The notes: generated by a model from the sequence alone, not told the origin. 64,000 nt of DNA from Azospirillum brasilense (GCF_003349955.1 NZ_QLKQ01000008.1:62001-126000); one strand, 5' to 3'. Shown: positions 9,936 to 18,127, numbered from the stretch's first letter. Made by a program: numbers and translations.

Positions 9936-10117
9936 GGTCCGGGAGTCTTGGGGGCAACAGGGTCTTCACGGATTGCACGGATTTTGGCACGGATGACACG
10001 GATTTCTTTTTGAGCGTGCTCGGCGCGTGCCTATCGGAAAGGCCTGCACTGGGAACGGATCAAAGAAAATCCGCGAAATCCGTGTGAATCCGTTGCCCCC
10101 GAAAATCCCGGACCTCA
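9933..10117. repeat. 185-bp stop-to-stop imperfect palindrome with CACGGAT motifs
   Basis: The arms at about 9933-9985 and 10066-10117 are imperfect inverted copies. Reading inward from each end, both begin TGAGGTCCGGGA, then share GGGGGCAAC and a series of CACGGATT/CGCGGATT motifs. The first TGA of each arm is the stop codon of livH (plus strand) or queC (minus strand). The left arm carries an extra CACGGAT copy (about 9987-10003). The central roughly 55 bp are not palindromic. It could act as a bidirectional terminator for two convergent genes, or be a mobile REP-like element. Confidence 0.8.
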
Positions 10118-10810
10118 CCGCGGCCCATAGGCCACCGGGTCGGCCAGCCCGGCCTCCTGGAAGCCCTTCAACCGCAGCAGGCAGCTGTCGCAGGAGCAGC
10201 AGGCCGCGCCGTCCGGCGCCGGATCGTAGCAGGAGTGGGTCAGGCCGTAATCCACCCCCAGCTCCAACCCGCGGCGGATGATGCCCGCCTTGTCGAGCGT
10301 CATCAGCGGGGCGTGGATCTTGAACCGGCTGGTGCCCTCCACCCCCACCTTGGTGGCGAGATTCGCCATGGTCTCGAAGGCGGCGATGTATTCGGGCCGG
10401 CAGTCCGGATAGCCGGAATAGTCCAGCGCGTTCACGCCGATGAAGATGTCCGACGCCTCCAGCGTCTCCGCCCAGGCCAGCGCGAAGGACAGGAACACCG
10501 TGTTGCGCGCCGGGACGTAGGTCACCGGGATGCCCGTCCCCAGATCCGCCGCGCTGGCGTGCTTGGGCACGGCGATGGCGTCGGTGAGGGCGGAGCCGCC
10601 GAAGGCCCGGAGGTCGATGTCGGCGATGACGTGGCGGTCCACCGCCATGGCCGTGGCGACGCGCCGGGCCGCCTCCAGCTCCACCGCATGGCGCTGCCCG
10701 TAGCGGAAGCTGAGCGCGTTCAGCCGATAGCCCTGCTCCCGGGCGATGGCCAGCACCGTCGTGGAGTCCAGCCCGCCGCTGACCAGCACCACCGCGTTCC
10801 TTGCGTTCAT
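10115..10810 (-). CDS. queC: 7-cyano-7-deazaguanine synthase (PreQ0 synthase)
   Basis: A 231-residue enzyme that converts 7-carboxy-7-deazaguanine plus ammonia and ATP to preQ0 in the queuosine pathway. The PP-loop ATP pyrophosphatase motif SGGLDSTT lies at the N-terminus, and the zinc-binding cysteine group (CCSCDSC preceded by an upstream Cys) near the C-terminus. I chose the ATG at 10810 because length and N-terminus match the family; an in-frame ATG at 10828 is the alternative. No queD, queE or queF is adjacent. The gene sits alone, opposite to its neighbours, inside the split liv locus, and its stop lies in the palindromic element. Confidence 0.93.
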   Translation of the reverse strand: MNARNAVVLVSGGLDSTTVLAIAREQGYRLNALSFRYGQRHAVELEAARRVATAMAVDRHVIADIDLRAFGGSALTDAIAVPKHASAADLGTGIPVTYVPARNTVFLSFALAWAETLEASDIFIGVNALDYSGYPDCRPEYIAAFETMANLATKVGVEGTSRFKIHAPLMTLDKAGIIRRGLELGVDYGLTHSCYDPAPDGAACCSCDSCLLRLKGFQEAGLADPVAYGPR

Positions 10811-11039
10811 GTCTCCGCCCTTTCCCATGACCTCATGGCCGGCCCGGCATAACCCCGTCCTCGCCGTCGGTCAATGGCGGCGGCCAACCGGTGGCAATCA
10901 CCCTCGCGACGGAAAAAACGTCAGGCTGTTAACGCTTCGGAAATTCCCCTTGCAACACACTTGTTAGCGAACAGAACATTCAGAAAGCAGGTACGAAGCC
11001 GGCGCCGCGACCTCCGCCGGTTGCGAGGGAGACATTGCC
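10811..11039. promoter_or_regulatory. Divergent queC / paralogue-1 intergenic region
   Basis: A 229-bp spacer. The stretch at about 10923-10985 is relatively A+T-rich and contains TGTTAACGC. The same 9-mer occurs upstream of the second paralogue near 12475, in a similarly A+T-rich stretch, suggesting that promoter sequence was duplicated with the gene. GAGGGAG at about 11022-11031 is a good ribosome-binding site for the GTG at 11040. Confidence 0.35.
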
Positions 11040-12410
11040 GTGAACGCAGTCCAACCGCCGCCCAGCGCCCAGGACGACCACACGGACCGGACCGGCATCG
11101 CCCCCCCTTGTCACTGCGACGGCGCCGCCAAGGCGGCGGATTGCCAAGCCTCCTGCCATCTGAACGATTCATCCTTCCGCGAGCGGGCCAGGGAAATCCT
11201 CTTCAGCGGCCGGCTCATCACCGCCGGGGCGGTGCATCTGATCGGGCTGGAGGACATCCGGGAGCATCTCGGCGACCGCTGGGAGCGGGTGAAGGAGCGG
11301 GTCCACGTCTACACCGACCGCCTGCTCGAAAAGATGCTGTCCCCCCAGGACGTGTGGTTCCGGCACGGCGATTCCCAGTTCATCATCGTGTTCGCCCACG
11401 CGGACATCCAGGCGGCGCAGCTCATCTGCGGGAAGATCGTCGAATCCCTGCACCAGTCCCTGCTGGGGCACAGCGACACCAGCCAGATCGTCGTCAAGAC
11501 CGCGCTGATGGAGATCGACGGCAGCATCGCGGTCGGCAGCGCGCGGCTGGACGAGCTGCTCAACGCCGCCAGCCAGTCGAAGGCGCCCGCCGGCCAGCCG
11601 CCGTCCGGGGAGCGCCGGCGCCCCTCGCTGGCGGCCTTCGCGCTCGGCAACGACGAGCCGCCGCCGCCGCCCAAGGTGCTCTTCCGCCCGGTCTACGACG
11701 TGCGCCACAAGGTGATTTCCACCTACACCTGCCGTCCGGACCTCCTGACCTGCCGGAACATCAACCAGATCATCATGGCCGAATTCCTGCAGGAGGAGGC
11801 CATCTTCGAATACGACATGGAGGCCCTGTGCCACGCCGTCCGCACCTACGATGAGCTGTACAAGAAGAATTTCCGCTACGCCCAGACCATCCCCGTCCAT
11901 TTCGAAACCCTCGCCTCGGCGCGGCGGCGGCGGGAGTATCTCCAATCCTGCCGGATGATCCCCCCCTGCCTGATCCCCTTCCTGGCCTTCGAGCTGGAAG
12001 GGTTGCCGCAGGGCATTCCCAACGGCCGGCTGGCCGAATTGGTCACCCTGCTCCGCCCCTTCGGGCGCGCCACCATCGTCATCCTGCGCGAGGAGAACAC
12101 CGACATCGGCACCTACGCCAGAGCCGGCGTCAAGGGTGTCGGGCTGGCCATGGACTTCCGGGACGGCGATCAGCGCTGCATCGACAAGATCAACGCCTTC
12201 TGCCCCGTCCCGCGCAAACACGGCCTGTTCGCCTATCTGGACGGCATCCGGAACGTCGAGCAGTTCCAGGCGGCGATTGAGGCCGGGGCGGCCTATGTCG
12301 GCGGGGCCGTGGTCGGCAAGGATTCCGAGTTCCCGGAACACATGCGGCGCTGCACCGAGCGGCAGATGCTCTTCCGCGCCCGAGTGAAGGCACGCCGCGA
12401 ATCGGCTTAG
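11040..12410 (+). CDS. Degenerate GGDEF-EAL-like protein, tandem paralogue 1
   Basis: A 456-residue cytoplasmic protein starting at GTG with a strong GAGGGAG site. The N-terminus (about 1-40) is low-complexity and Cys-rich. Residues about 42-170 have the outline of a GGDEF domain, with FRHGDSQFIIVF (about 107-118) where an active enzyme has GGDEF. Residues about 214-440 resemble an EAL domain that has lost its E-A-L signature (LFRPVYDVRHKVIS is the first strand), while a FELEGLP segment stands where active enzymes have an ExTE-like motif. Both activities are probably absent, so it may be a c-di-GMP effector, a scaffold or a non-nucleotide sensor. Its neighbour at 12606 is a clear paralogue. 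The GGDEF/EAL assignment is my inference from pattern and hydrophobicity. Confidence 0.6.
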   Translation: MNAVQPPPSAQDDHTDRTGIAPPCHCDGAAKAADCQASCHLNDSSFRERAREILFSGRLITAGAVHLIGLEDIREHLGDRWERVKERVHVYTDRLLEKMLSPQDVWFRHGDSQFIIVFAHADIQAAQLICGKIVESLHQSLLGHSDTSQIVVKTALMEIDGSIAVGSARLDELLNAASQSKAPAGQPPSGERRRPSLAAFALGNDEPPPPPKVLFRPVYDVRHKVISTYTCRPDLLTCRNINQIIMAEFLQEEAIFEYDMEALCHAVRTYDELYKKNFRYAQTIPVHFETLASARRRREYLQSCRMIPPCLIPFLAFELEGLPQGIPNGRLAELVTLLRPFGRATIVILREENTDIGTYARAGVKGVGLAMDFRDGDQRCIDKINAFCPVPRKHGLFAYLDGIRNVEQFQAAIEAGAAYVGGAVVGKDSEFPEHMRRCTERQMLFRARVKARRESA

Positions 12411-12605
12411 CCAAATCCGGCGAAGGCACGCCCCTTTCCGCATAGGACATCAGGAGGCAGCGGCCGGACGGCTTTGTTAACGCATTAGCAAGTGCGAAAG
12501 GATCATCCTGTTTGTGCAGTCGATCCAGTCATCTTCGCACCCATTCCAGGCGGCTGCCCTGCCTTTGGGTTCGCGCTCCCCACAACCGGAAAGGGAAGCT
12601 CGGCC

Positions 12606-13985
12606 ATGGTCATGAATCACCCCTCCGGTCCCGACGGCACCATCCCGGAACAGGATGACGGCGCCACCCCGTCCGCGCCCCCCACCCCCGGCCAATCGAT
12701 CGACGAGTCCTTCAAGGAGCGCGCCCGGCAGATCCTGGCGCACAGCCAGACGGTCACCGCGGGCTCGGTCCACCTGATCGGCCTCGACGAGATCCGGCAG
12801 GAGTTGGGCGACCGCTGGGGAAGCGTGAACGAGCGGGTGCACGTCTACACCGAGCGCATGCTCAAGAAGGTGCTGTCGCCGCGCGACGTCTGGTTCCGCT
12901 ATGGCGAAAACCACTACATCATCGTCTTCTCCCAGGCGGACCGGAAGTCGGCGCAGCTCACCTGCAGCAAGGTGATGGAAAGCCTGCACCAGGCGTTGCT
13001 GGGTCACGCCGACACGCGGCGCATCACCGTCAAGACCGCGGTGGTGGACGTCGGCGGCGGGGTCGCCCTGGACACCGCCCGGCTGGCCGACCTGCTCAAG
13101 GACGCCGTCCACAAGCCCGAGGCTGTCGTGGCGACCTCCCCCCCGCCGGCCGAGGGCGCCGTTCCGGCGGCGGCGGCGGAGGCGCGGCGCCCGCATTGGA
13201 CCGAGATGCCGGCGGACACCGTCACGCCGCAGCATCGGCCCAAGGTGCTGTTCCGTCCGGTCTTCGACGTGAAGCACAAGGTGGTGTCGACCTACTGCTG
13301 CCGCACCGACGCGGACACGGCCCGCTACCTGAACCTGATGGACTCCTTCGACCCGGAGCGCGAGGAGGCCGTCTTCGACCTCGACATGGAGACGCTGAGC
13401 CTCGCGGTCAGCACCTACAACGAGCTGTACGCCAACAAATTCCGCTACGCCCAGACCATCCCCGTCCATTTCGGCACGCTCGCCTCCAGCCGGCGGCGGC
13501 GGGAATACATCCAGGCCTGCCGGATGATCCCACGCGTCCTGATGCCCTTCCTGGCCTTCGAGCTGGACGGGCTGCCGGCCGGCGTTCCCTATGGCCGGCT
13601 GGCCGAGATCGTGGCGATGTTGCGCCCCTTCGCCCGGGCCGCCATGGTCATCCTGCACGAGGACGCGGGCGACCTGTCGGTCTACGCCACTGCCGGCGTC
13701 AAGGGGGTCGGGCTGCGGCTGGACGGGCGGGAGGACGAGCCGCACATCCTGGAGCGGGTGCAGGCCTTCTGCCCCGGACCGCGCAAGTTCGGCATGTTCG
13801 CCTACGTGGACGGCGTGCGCACCCCTGTGGAGCTGGAGGCGGCGGAGGCCGCGGGCGCCGTCTATCTGAGCGGCCCCATCATCGGCGAGGATTCGGAGGT
13901 GCCGGAGCACATGAAGCGCTGCACCGAACGCCAGCTCCTTCAGCGGTCGCGGCGGCGCCACCACCACGACACGCCCTGGGGGTGA
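12606..13985 (+). CDS. Degenerate GGDEF-EAL-like protein, tandem paralogue 2
   Basis: A 459-residue paralogue of the preceding gene, with the same two-part layout. FRYGENHYIIVF (about 98-109) replaces the GGDEF motif, and a C-terminal EAL-like part starts near residue 214 with LFRPVFDVKHKVVS and contains FELDGLP. Long blocks are identical or nearly so (FRYAQTIPVHF, RRRREYIQ, CRMIP, HMKRCTERQ), so the duplication is clear. The middle linker (about residues 170-210) is divergent and Ala/Pro-rich. The ATG at 12606 has AAGGGAAG upstream; the frame is open further left but without similarity to paralogue 1. The two genes are 195 bp apart, so each may have its own promoter. The stop lies inside a 14-bp tandem repeat. 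Confidence 0.6.
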   Translation: MVMNHPSGPDGTIPEQDDGATPSAPPTPGQSIDESFKERARQILAHSQTVTAGSVHLIGLDEIRQELGDRWGSVNERVHVYTERMLKKVLSPRDVWFRYGENHYIIVFSQADRKSAQLTCSKVMESLHQALLGHADTRRITVKTAVVDVGGGVALDTARLADLLKDAVHKPEAVVATSPPPAEGAVPAAAAEARRPHWTEMPADTVTPQHRPKVLFRPVFDVKHKVVSTYCCRTDADTARYLNLMDSFDPEREEAVFDLDMETLSLAVSTYNELYANKFRYAQTIPVHFGTLASSRRRREYIQACRMIPRVLMPFLAFELDGLPAGVPYGRLAEIVAMLRPFARAAMVILHEDAGDLSVYATAGVKGVGLRLDGREDEPHILERVQAFCPGPRKFGMFAYVDGVRTPVELEAAEAAGAVYLSGPIIGEDSEVPEHMKRCTERQLLQRSRRRHHHDTPWG

Positions 13986-14019
13986 GAAGGCGGGGGTGAG
14001 AAGGCGGGGATGAGAGGGC
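13978..14019. repeat. Three tandem copies of a 14-bp unit
   Basis: GGGGGTGAGAAGGC occurs at 13978-13991 and exactly again at 13992-14005; GGGGATGAGAGGGC follows at 14006-14019 with two changes. The TGA in the first copy is the stop codon of paralogue 2. Loss or gain of units would not change the protein. Confidence 0.85.
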
Positions 14020-14038
14020 CGGCGCGACCTTTTGTGTT

Positions 14039-14072
14039 CAAGCCCGCCCATCTGTGCGAAAAGACGGGCTTG
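14039..14072. other. Intergenic hairpin before livM
   Basis: An 8-bp perfect stem (CAAGCCCG at 14039-14046 with CGGGCTTG at 14065-14072) and an 18-nt loop. No T-run follows on either strand, so it is not a standard intrinsic terminator. It could stall or protect transcripts between paralogue 2 and livM. Confidence 0.4.
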
Positions 14073-14119
14073 CCGATTGGCCTGCTGACTGATTGACCGC
14101 CCCTCTTTTCCGGCCCTCC

Positions 14120-15139
14120 ATGCCCCCGACCGCGCCCCGATCCGCCCTGCTCACCCGCCCCCGCATCGCCCTGCTGATCCTGCTGGCCGTCGCGCTGGCG
14201 CTTCCCACCGTCGCCGGCTGGATGGGGGAACCCTTCTATGTGCGGCTGGCGACGCGCATCCTGGTCTTCGCCCTGGCGGCGGTCAGCCTCGACCTGATCC
14301 TGGGCTTCGGCGGGATGGTCAGCTTCGGCCACGCCGCCTTCGTCGGGATCGGCGGCTACGCCGTCGGCATCCTGTTCGCCCACCAGGCGGACGGATCGAC
14401 GCTGTTCGGCCTTCCCGGCACGGTGAACGGGCTGATCGTCTGGCCGCTGGCCATGCTGGCCGGGGCGCTGGCGGCGCTGCCGGTGGGGGCGATCTCGCTG
14501 CGCACCACCGGCGTTCCCTTCATCATGATCACGCTCGCCTTCGCCCAGATGCTCTTCTACCTGATGACCGGGCTGAAGGCCTATGGCGGGGACGACGGCA
14601 TCGCGCTGTGGAGCCGCTCCACCCTGCCCGGCCCGCTCAACATCGCCGACCACACCACCTTCTATTACGTGGTGCTGGGGCTTCTGGTGGCGGCGCTGGC
14701 GCTGGGCTGGCGGCTGGTCAACTCCCGCTTCGGGCGGGTGATCCGCGGCGCCAAGGACAACGAGCGGCGGATGGCCGCGCTCGGCTACCCGGTCACCCGC
14801 TACAAGCTCGCCGCCTTCGTCATCGCCGGGGCGCTGGCCGGGCTGGCCGGCGCGCTGCTCGCCAACGCCACCATGTTCGTCGGGCCGCAGTACCTGCATT
14901 GGAGCCGCTCCGGCGACCTGATCGTGATGGTCGTGCTGGGCGGCATCGGCACGCTGATCGGCCCGGTGCTGGGCGCCGCCGCGCTGCTGCTGCTGGAGGA
15001 GTTCGTGCCGGAGCTGATGGACCTCGCCCACGCCGGGCTGGGCGAGCATTGGAAGATCGTGCTGGGGCCGGTGCTGATCCTTCTGGTTCTGTACGCCCGC
15101 AAAGGGTTGTGGGGCGTCGTCGCCGGGAGGCGCCCGTGA
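14120..15139 (+). CDS. livM: LivM-type ABC transporter permease
   Basis: A 339-residue polytopic permease of the LivM family. It has about eight to ten hydrophobic segments, the SLDLILGFGGMVSFGHAAF signature near the N-terminus and the ATPase-coupling loop RGAKDNERRMAALGYP. I took the ATG at 14120; a TTG at 14093 is in frame and cannot be excluded, and neither has a clear ribosome-binding site. The stop overlaps the livG start (GTGA). The natural partner permease livH is 4.2 kb upstream, past queC and the GGDEF-EAL-like pair. Confidence 0.9.
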   Translation: MPPTAPRSALLTRPRIALLILLAVALALPTVAGWMGEPFYVRLATRILVFALAAVSLDLILGFGGMVSFGHAAFVGIGGYAVGILFAHQADGSTLFGLPGTVNGLIVWPLAMLAGALAALPVGAISLRTTGVPFIMITLAFAQMLFYLMTGLKAYGGDDGIALWSRSTLPGPLNIADHTTFYYVVLGLLVAALALGWRLVNSRFGRVIRGAKDNERRMAALGYPVTRYKLAAFVIAGALAGLAGALLANATMFVGPQYLHWSRSGDLIVMVVLGGIGTLIGPVLGAAALLLLEEFVPELMDLAHAGLGEHWKIVLGPVLILLVLYARKGLWGVVAGRRP

Positions 15140-15894
15140 GCAGTCCCCTGCTGAGCACAAACGGACTGGTCAAGCGCTTCGGCGGGCTGGCTGCCACCGA
15201 CGGCCTCTCGCTGTCCGTCGCGGAGGGGGAACTCCACGCCCTGATCGGCCCGAACGGAGCCGGCAAGACCACCCTGATCGGCCAGCTGTCGGGGGAACTG
15301 ACACCCGATTCCGGAACCATCCGGTTCGACGGGCGCGACGTCACCCGCCTGCCCGTGCACAAGCGGGCGCAGCGCGGGCTGGCGCGCAGCTTCCAGATCA
15401 CCTCGATCTTCCCCAGCTTCACCGCGCTCGACAACGTGGCGCTGGCGGTGCAGGCCCACGCCGGGCACAGCTTCCGCTTCTGGCGCGACGCCGGGCGCGA
15501 CCGCCGGCTCGCCGACCCCGCCCGCGCGGTGCTGGAACGGGTCGGGCTGGGCGCGCGGGCCGGCACCCGCGCCGACGCGCTGGCCCATGGCGAGAAGCGG
15601 CAGCTCGAACTGGCGATGGCCCTGGCCACCGGGCCGCGGCTGCTGCTGCTCGACGAGCCGATGGCCGGCATGGGACCGGAGGACTCCGCCCGCATGGTCG
15701 AGCTGCTGCAAGAGCTGAAGGGCGGCGTGACGATCCTGCTGGTGGAACACGACATGGACGCCGTCTTCGCGCTGGCCGACCGCATCACCGTTCTGGTGCG
15801 CGGCAAGGACCTCGCCAGCGGCACCCCGGCCGAGATCCGCAACGACCCGGCGGTGCGCGAGGCCTATCTCGGCGACGAACTGGAGGTCGCCTGA
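15136..15894 (+). CDS. livG: LivG-type ABC transporter ATP-binding protein
   Basis: A 252-residue ATPase. Walker A is GPNGAGKTT. The signature region is the divergent AHGEKRQLELAM typical of LivG-type proteins, Walker B is LLLLDEPMAGM, and the H-loop His is in LLVEHDMD. The GTG start at 15136 overlaps the livM stop by 4 nt and is preceded by GGGAGG, which supports it. The C-terminal region (REAYLGDELEVA) is the usual LivG tail. It powers uptake together with LivF. Confidence 0.92.
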   Translation: MSSPLLSTNGLVKRFGGLAATDGLSLSVAEGELHALIGPNGAGKTTLIGQLSGELTPDSGTIRFDGRDVTRLPVHKRAQRGLARSFQITSIFPSFTALDNVALAVQAHAGHSFRFWRDAGRDRRLADPARAVLERVGLGARAGTRADALAHGEKRQLELAMALATGPRLLLLDEPMAGMGPEDSARMVELLQELKGGVTILLVEHDMDAVFALADRITVLVRGKDLASGTPAEIRNDPAVREAYLGDELEVA

Positions 15895-16595
15895 TGCTGC
15901 GCGTCGCCAACCTGACCGCCGCCTACGGCTCCAGCCAGGCGCTGTTCGGCATGGAGCTGTCCGTCGACGCCGGGGAGGCGGTGACCCTGATGGGCCGCAA
16001 CGGCATGGGCAAGACCACGACCATCAAAGCCATCATGGGCCTCGTGGCGCCGACCGGCGGCTCCATCGCCTTCGAGGGGGCGGAGATCGCCGGCCGGCCG
16101 CCGCACCGCATCGCGCGGGGCGGCATCGCCCTGGTCCCGGAGGGGCGGCAGGTCTTCCCCACCCTGACCGTGCGCGAGAATCTGATCGCCACCGCCGCCA
16201 ACCGCTTCGCGCGGCGCGATCCCTGGACGGTGGAGCGGGTGCACGCCCTGTTCCCCCGGCTGGCCGAGCGCGCCGGCAACCTCGCCCGCAACCTGTCGGG
16301 CGGGGAGCAGCAGATGCTCGCCGTCGGGCGCGCCCTGATGACCAACCCCAAGCTGCTGATCCTCGACGAGGCGACGGAGGGGCTGGCCCCGCTGGTCCGC
16401 CAGGAGATCTGGGACTGCCTCGCCCGCCTGAAGGACGAGGGGCAGGCGATCCTGGTGGTGGACAAGAACGTCCACGCCCTCGCCGCCCTGGCCGACCGCC
16501 ATCACGTCATCGAGAAGGGGCGGCTGGTCTGGTCCGGCAGCTCCGCCGCCCTGCTCGCCGACCCCACCCTGAAGGAGCGCTACCTTGGCGTCTGA
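15894..16595 (+). CDS. livF: LivF-type ABC transporter ATP-binding protein
   Basis: A 233-residue ATPase. It has Walker A (GRNGMGKTT), signature LSGGEQQM, Walker B (LLILDEATEGLAP) and the usual LivF ending (KERYLGV). Its Walker B lacks the common E-P after D, reading DEATEGL, which is seen in many LivF proteins. The ATG overlaps the last base of the livG stop (TGATG), so translation is coupled. In the switch region Asp-Lys replaces the usual Glu-His (LVVDKNVHAL), a substitution I have not weighed further. Confidence 0.92.
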   Translation: MLRVANLTAAYGSSQALFGMELSVDAGEAVTLMGRNGMGKTTTIKAIMGLVAPTGGSIAFEGAEIAGRPPHRIARGGIALVPEGRQVFPTLTVRENLIATAANRFARRDPWTVERVHALFPRLAERAGNLARNLSGGEQQMLAVGRALMTNPKLLILDEATEGLAPLVRQEIWDCLARLKDEGQAILVVDKNVHALAALADRHHVIEKGRLVWSGSSAALLADPTLKERYLGV

Positions 16596-17442
16596 CCCTC
16601 TGTACAGCGGCATGACCGCCGCCGAGATCGACCGCCAGTACAATTTCCGCAAGCTGGTGCCGGAGCACCCGGCCTATTTCGCCCGCTGGCAGGCGGAGAG
16701 CGAGGCGGTGCGCGCCCGGCTCAACGGCCGCTACGACATCCCCACCGGCCCGCACCCGCGCCAGCGCGCCGACGTCTTCCCCGCCGGCCTCTTCCCCGCC
16801 GGAGACGGCGCTCCGGTGCTGGTCTTCATCCACGGCGGCTACTGGCGCGCCCTGTCGAAGGACCTGCATTCCTTCATCGCCGCTCCCTATGTGGAGCGCG
16901 GGGTGGCGGTGGTCCTGCTCGGCTACGGCCTGTGCCCGGAGGTGACGATGGACGAGCTGTGCGGCCACGCCCAGACTGGGCTCGACTGGGTGTTCGCCAA
17001 CGCGGCCGGCTTCGGCGGCGATCCGCGGCGGGTGGTGGTGTCCGGCCATTCGGCGGGCGGCCACCTGACGGCCAAGCTGGTCTCGGAGAACCGCGACCGC
17101 GTCGCCGGCGGCATCCCGATCAGCGGCCTCTACGACCTGGAGCCGATGCTCGGCTTCGAGGTGAACGAACAGTTGCGGCTCGACGCCGACTCGGCGCGGC
17201 GGCTGAGCCCGATCCACGCCGTTCCCGCCCCCGCCCCGCTGCTGATGCCGGCGCTGGGCGGCCTTGAGACCGACGCGATGCACCGCCAGCAGGCCGACTA
17301 CGCCCTGGCCTGGGCGGCGCAGGGCAACGCGGTGCGGGAGATCGTGGAGCCGGGCGCCGACCATTTCAGCGTGGTCGACCGTTTCGCCGAACCGGGCAGC
17401 CTGCTGTTCGAGGCGGCGCTGGCGATGCTCCGAGGAATGTAA
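16585..17442 (+). CDS. Alpha/beta hydrolase, kynurenine-formamidase-like
   Basis: A 285-residue alpha/beta hydrolase with the oxyanion-hole motif HGGYW (83-87) and nucleophile elbow GHSAGG (Ser156). A C-terminal GADHFSVVD supplies the catalytic His. This combination is typical of arylformamidase (KynB-like, alpha/beta type) and related carboxylesterases. It starts at TTG 16585, inside the last codons of livF, with GAAGGAG eight bases upstream, which supports the unusual start. It is therefore the last gene of the livMGF operon. This suggests that the transported compound, or something made from it, is an amide or ester substrate of this enzyme. The exact substrate is unknown. Confidence 0.75.
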   Translation: MASDPLYSGMTAAEIDRQYNFRKLVPEHPAYFARWQAESEAVRARLNGRYDIPTGPHPRQRADVFPAGLFPAGDGAPVLVFIHGGYWRALSKDLHSFIAAPYVERGVAVVLLGYGLCPEVTMDELCGHAQTGLDWVFANAAGFGGDPRRVVVSGHSAGGHLTAKLVSENRDRVAGGIPISGLYDLEPMLGFEVNEQLRLDADSARRLSPIHAVPAPAPLLMPALGGLETDAMHRQQADYALAWAAQGNAVREIVEPGADHFSVVDRFAEPGSLLFEAALAMLRGM

Positions 17443-17575
17443 TGCCTGTATTCCTTGACACTTACTCAGAATCAAAAAATGGATAGATTTCATCGGTAGC
17501 TTATACTCTAAGTCTTAGTGAAATTTTAATAATCCCCTAACGCTATCATATATTCTTTAAATAAGGAATATCGCC
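17443..17575 (+). promoter_or_regulatory. A+T-rich leader of the PIN-like gene
   Basis: Base composition changes abruptly just after the hydrolase stop. TTGACA occurs at 17455-17460 and TATACT at 17502-17507, but they are too far apart to form one promoter, and each has only a weak partner at normal spacing. AAGGA about nine bases before the ATG at 17576 is a fair ribosome-binding site. Confidence 0.35.
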
Positions 17576-18127
17576 ATGAGTAGAATAGTCATCTACCTTG
17601 ACAATAATGCTTGGAATTTTTTAGAGAAAAATAAAATTTCGTTGGATAAGGAATTTCCTGCTGAAAATTTTTCTATCTTCATAACGAAGGAAATTGAATT
17701 TGAAATAAAACCAATACCTGACGAAAAATCTTCATTAAAAGAATATATCCAACTGACTATCAAAAAATGCTCAATAAAGGTAGATTCACTTTTTGGATTT
17801 TACGATGATAAGCACACTCCTGAAATGCAGAGATTAGGTGGATTTGGTGTTGGAAGATGGGCAAGCAAAGAGGAGCTTGATTTTATTCAAAAACACGCCC
17901 ATCTTATAAAGAATGAAAAAATAAAAAAATCAGGAATGTTTAAAAACGAGACGGACGTATCTCTAGCCGCTCGATCTTTCAACGCTATCGTCCTGACTCT
18001 TGATAAAACGCCAAACGATCCTCTCGATATAGCAAAAAAACAAGGTGGAAATGTGGTATTCTTGACTGATTTCCCTGACAGCGGCTTATCCTTACGCGAA
18101 TTCGTTCTCAAGGAAGCCAACACCTAA
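17576..18127 (+). CDS. A+T-rich orphan protein with PIN-nuclease-like residue pattern
   Basis: A 183-residue protein that is strikingly A+T-rich and Lys/Ile/Asn/Phe-rich in a G+C-rich chromosome, with many AAA, ATA and TTA codons rare in all neighbours. The N-terminus IVIYLDNNAWNFL (Asp9) matches strand 1 of PIN nucleases. Glu39/Glu41 follow a FITKEIEFE strand. ETDVSLAARSFNAIVLTLD supplies Asp126 and Asp142 in the arrangement of the third and fourth acidic sites. This suggests a PIN-domain ribonuclease of the kind found in toxins, but no antitoxin-like gene is adjacent on either side. It is almost certainly horizontally acquired. The PIN call rests on pattern only. Confidence 0.6.
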   Translation: MSRIVIYLDNNAWNFLEKNKISLDKEFPAENFSIFITKEIEFEIKPIPDEKSSLKEYIQLTIKKCSIKVDSLFGFYDDKHTPEMQRLGGFGVGRWASKEELDFIQKHAHLIKNEKIKKSGMFKNETDVSLAARSFNAIVLTLDKTPNDPLDIAKKQGGNVVFLTDFPDSGLSLREFVLKEANT

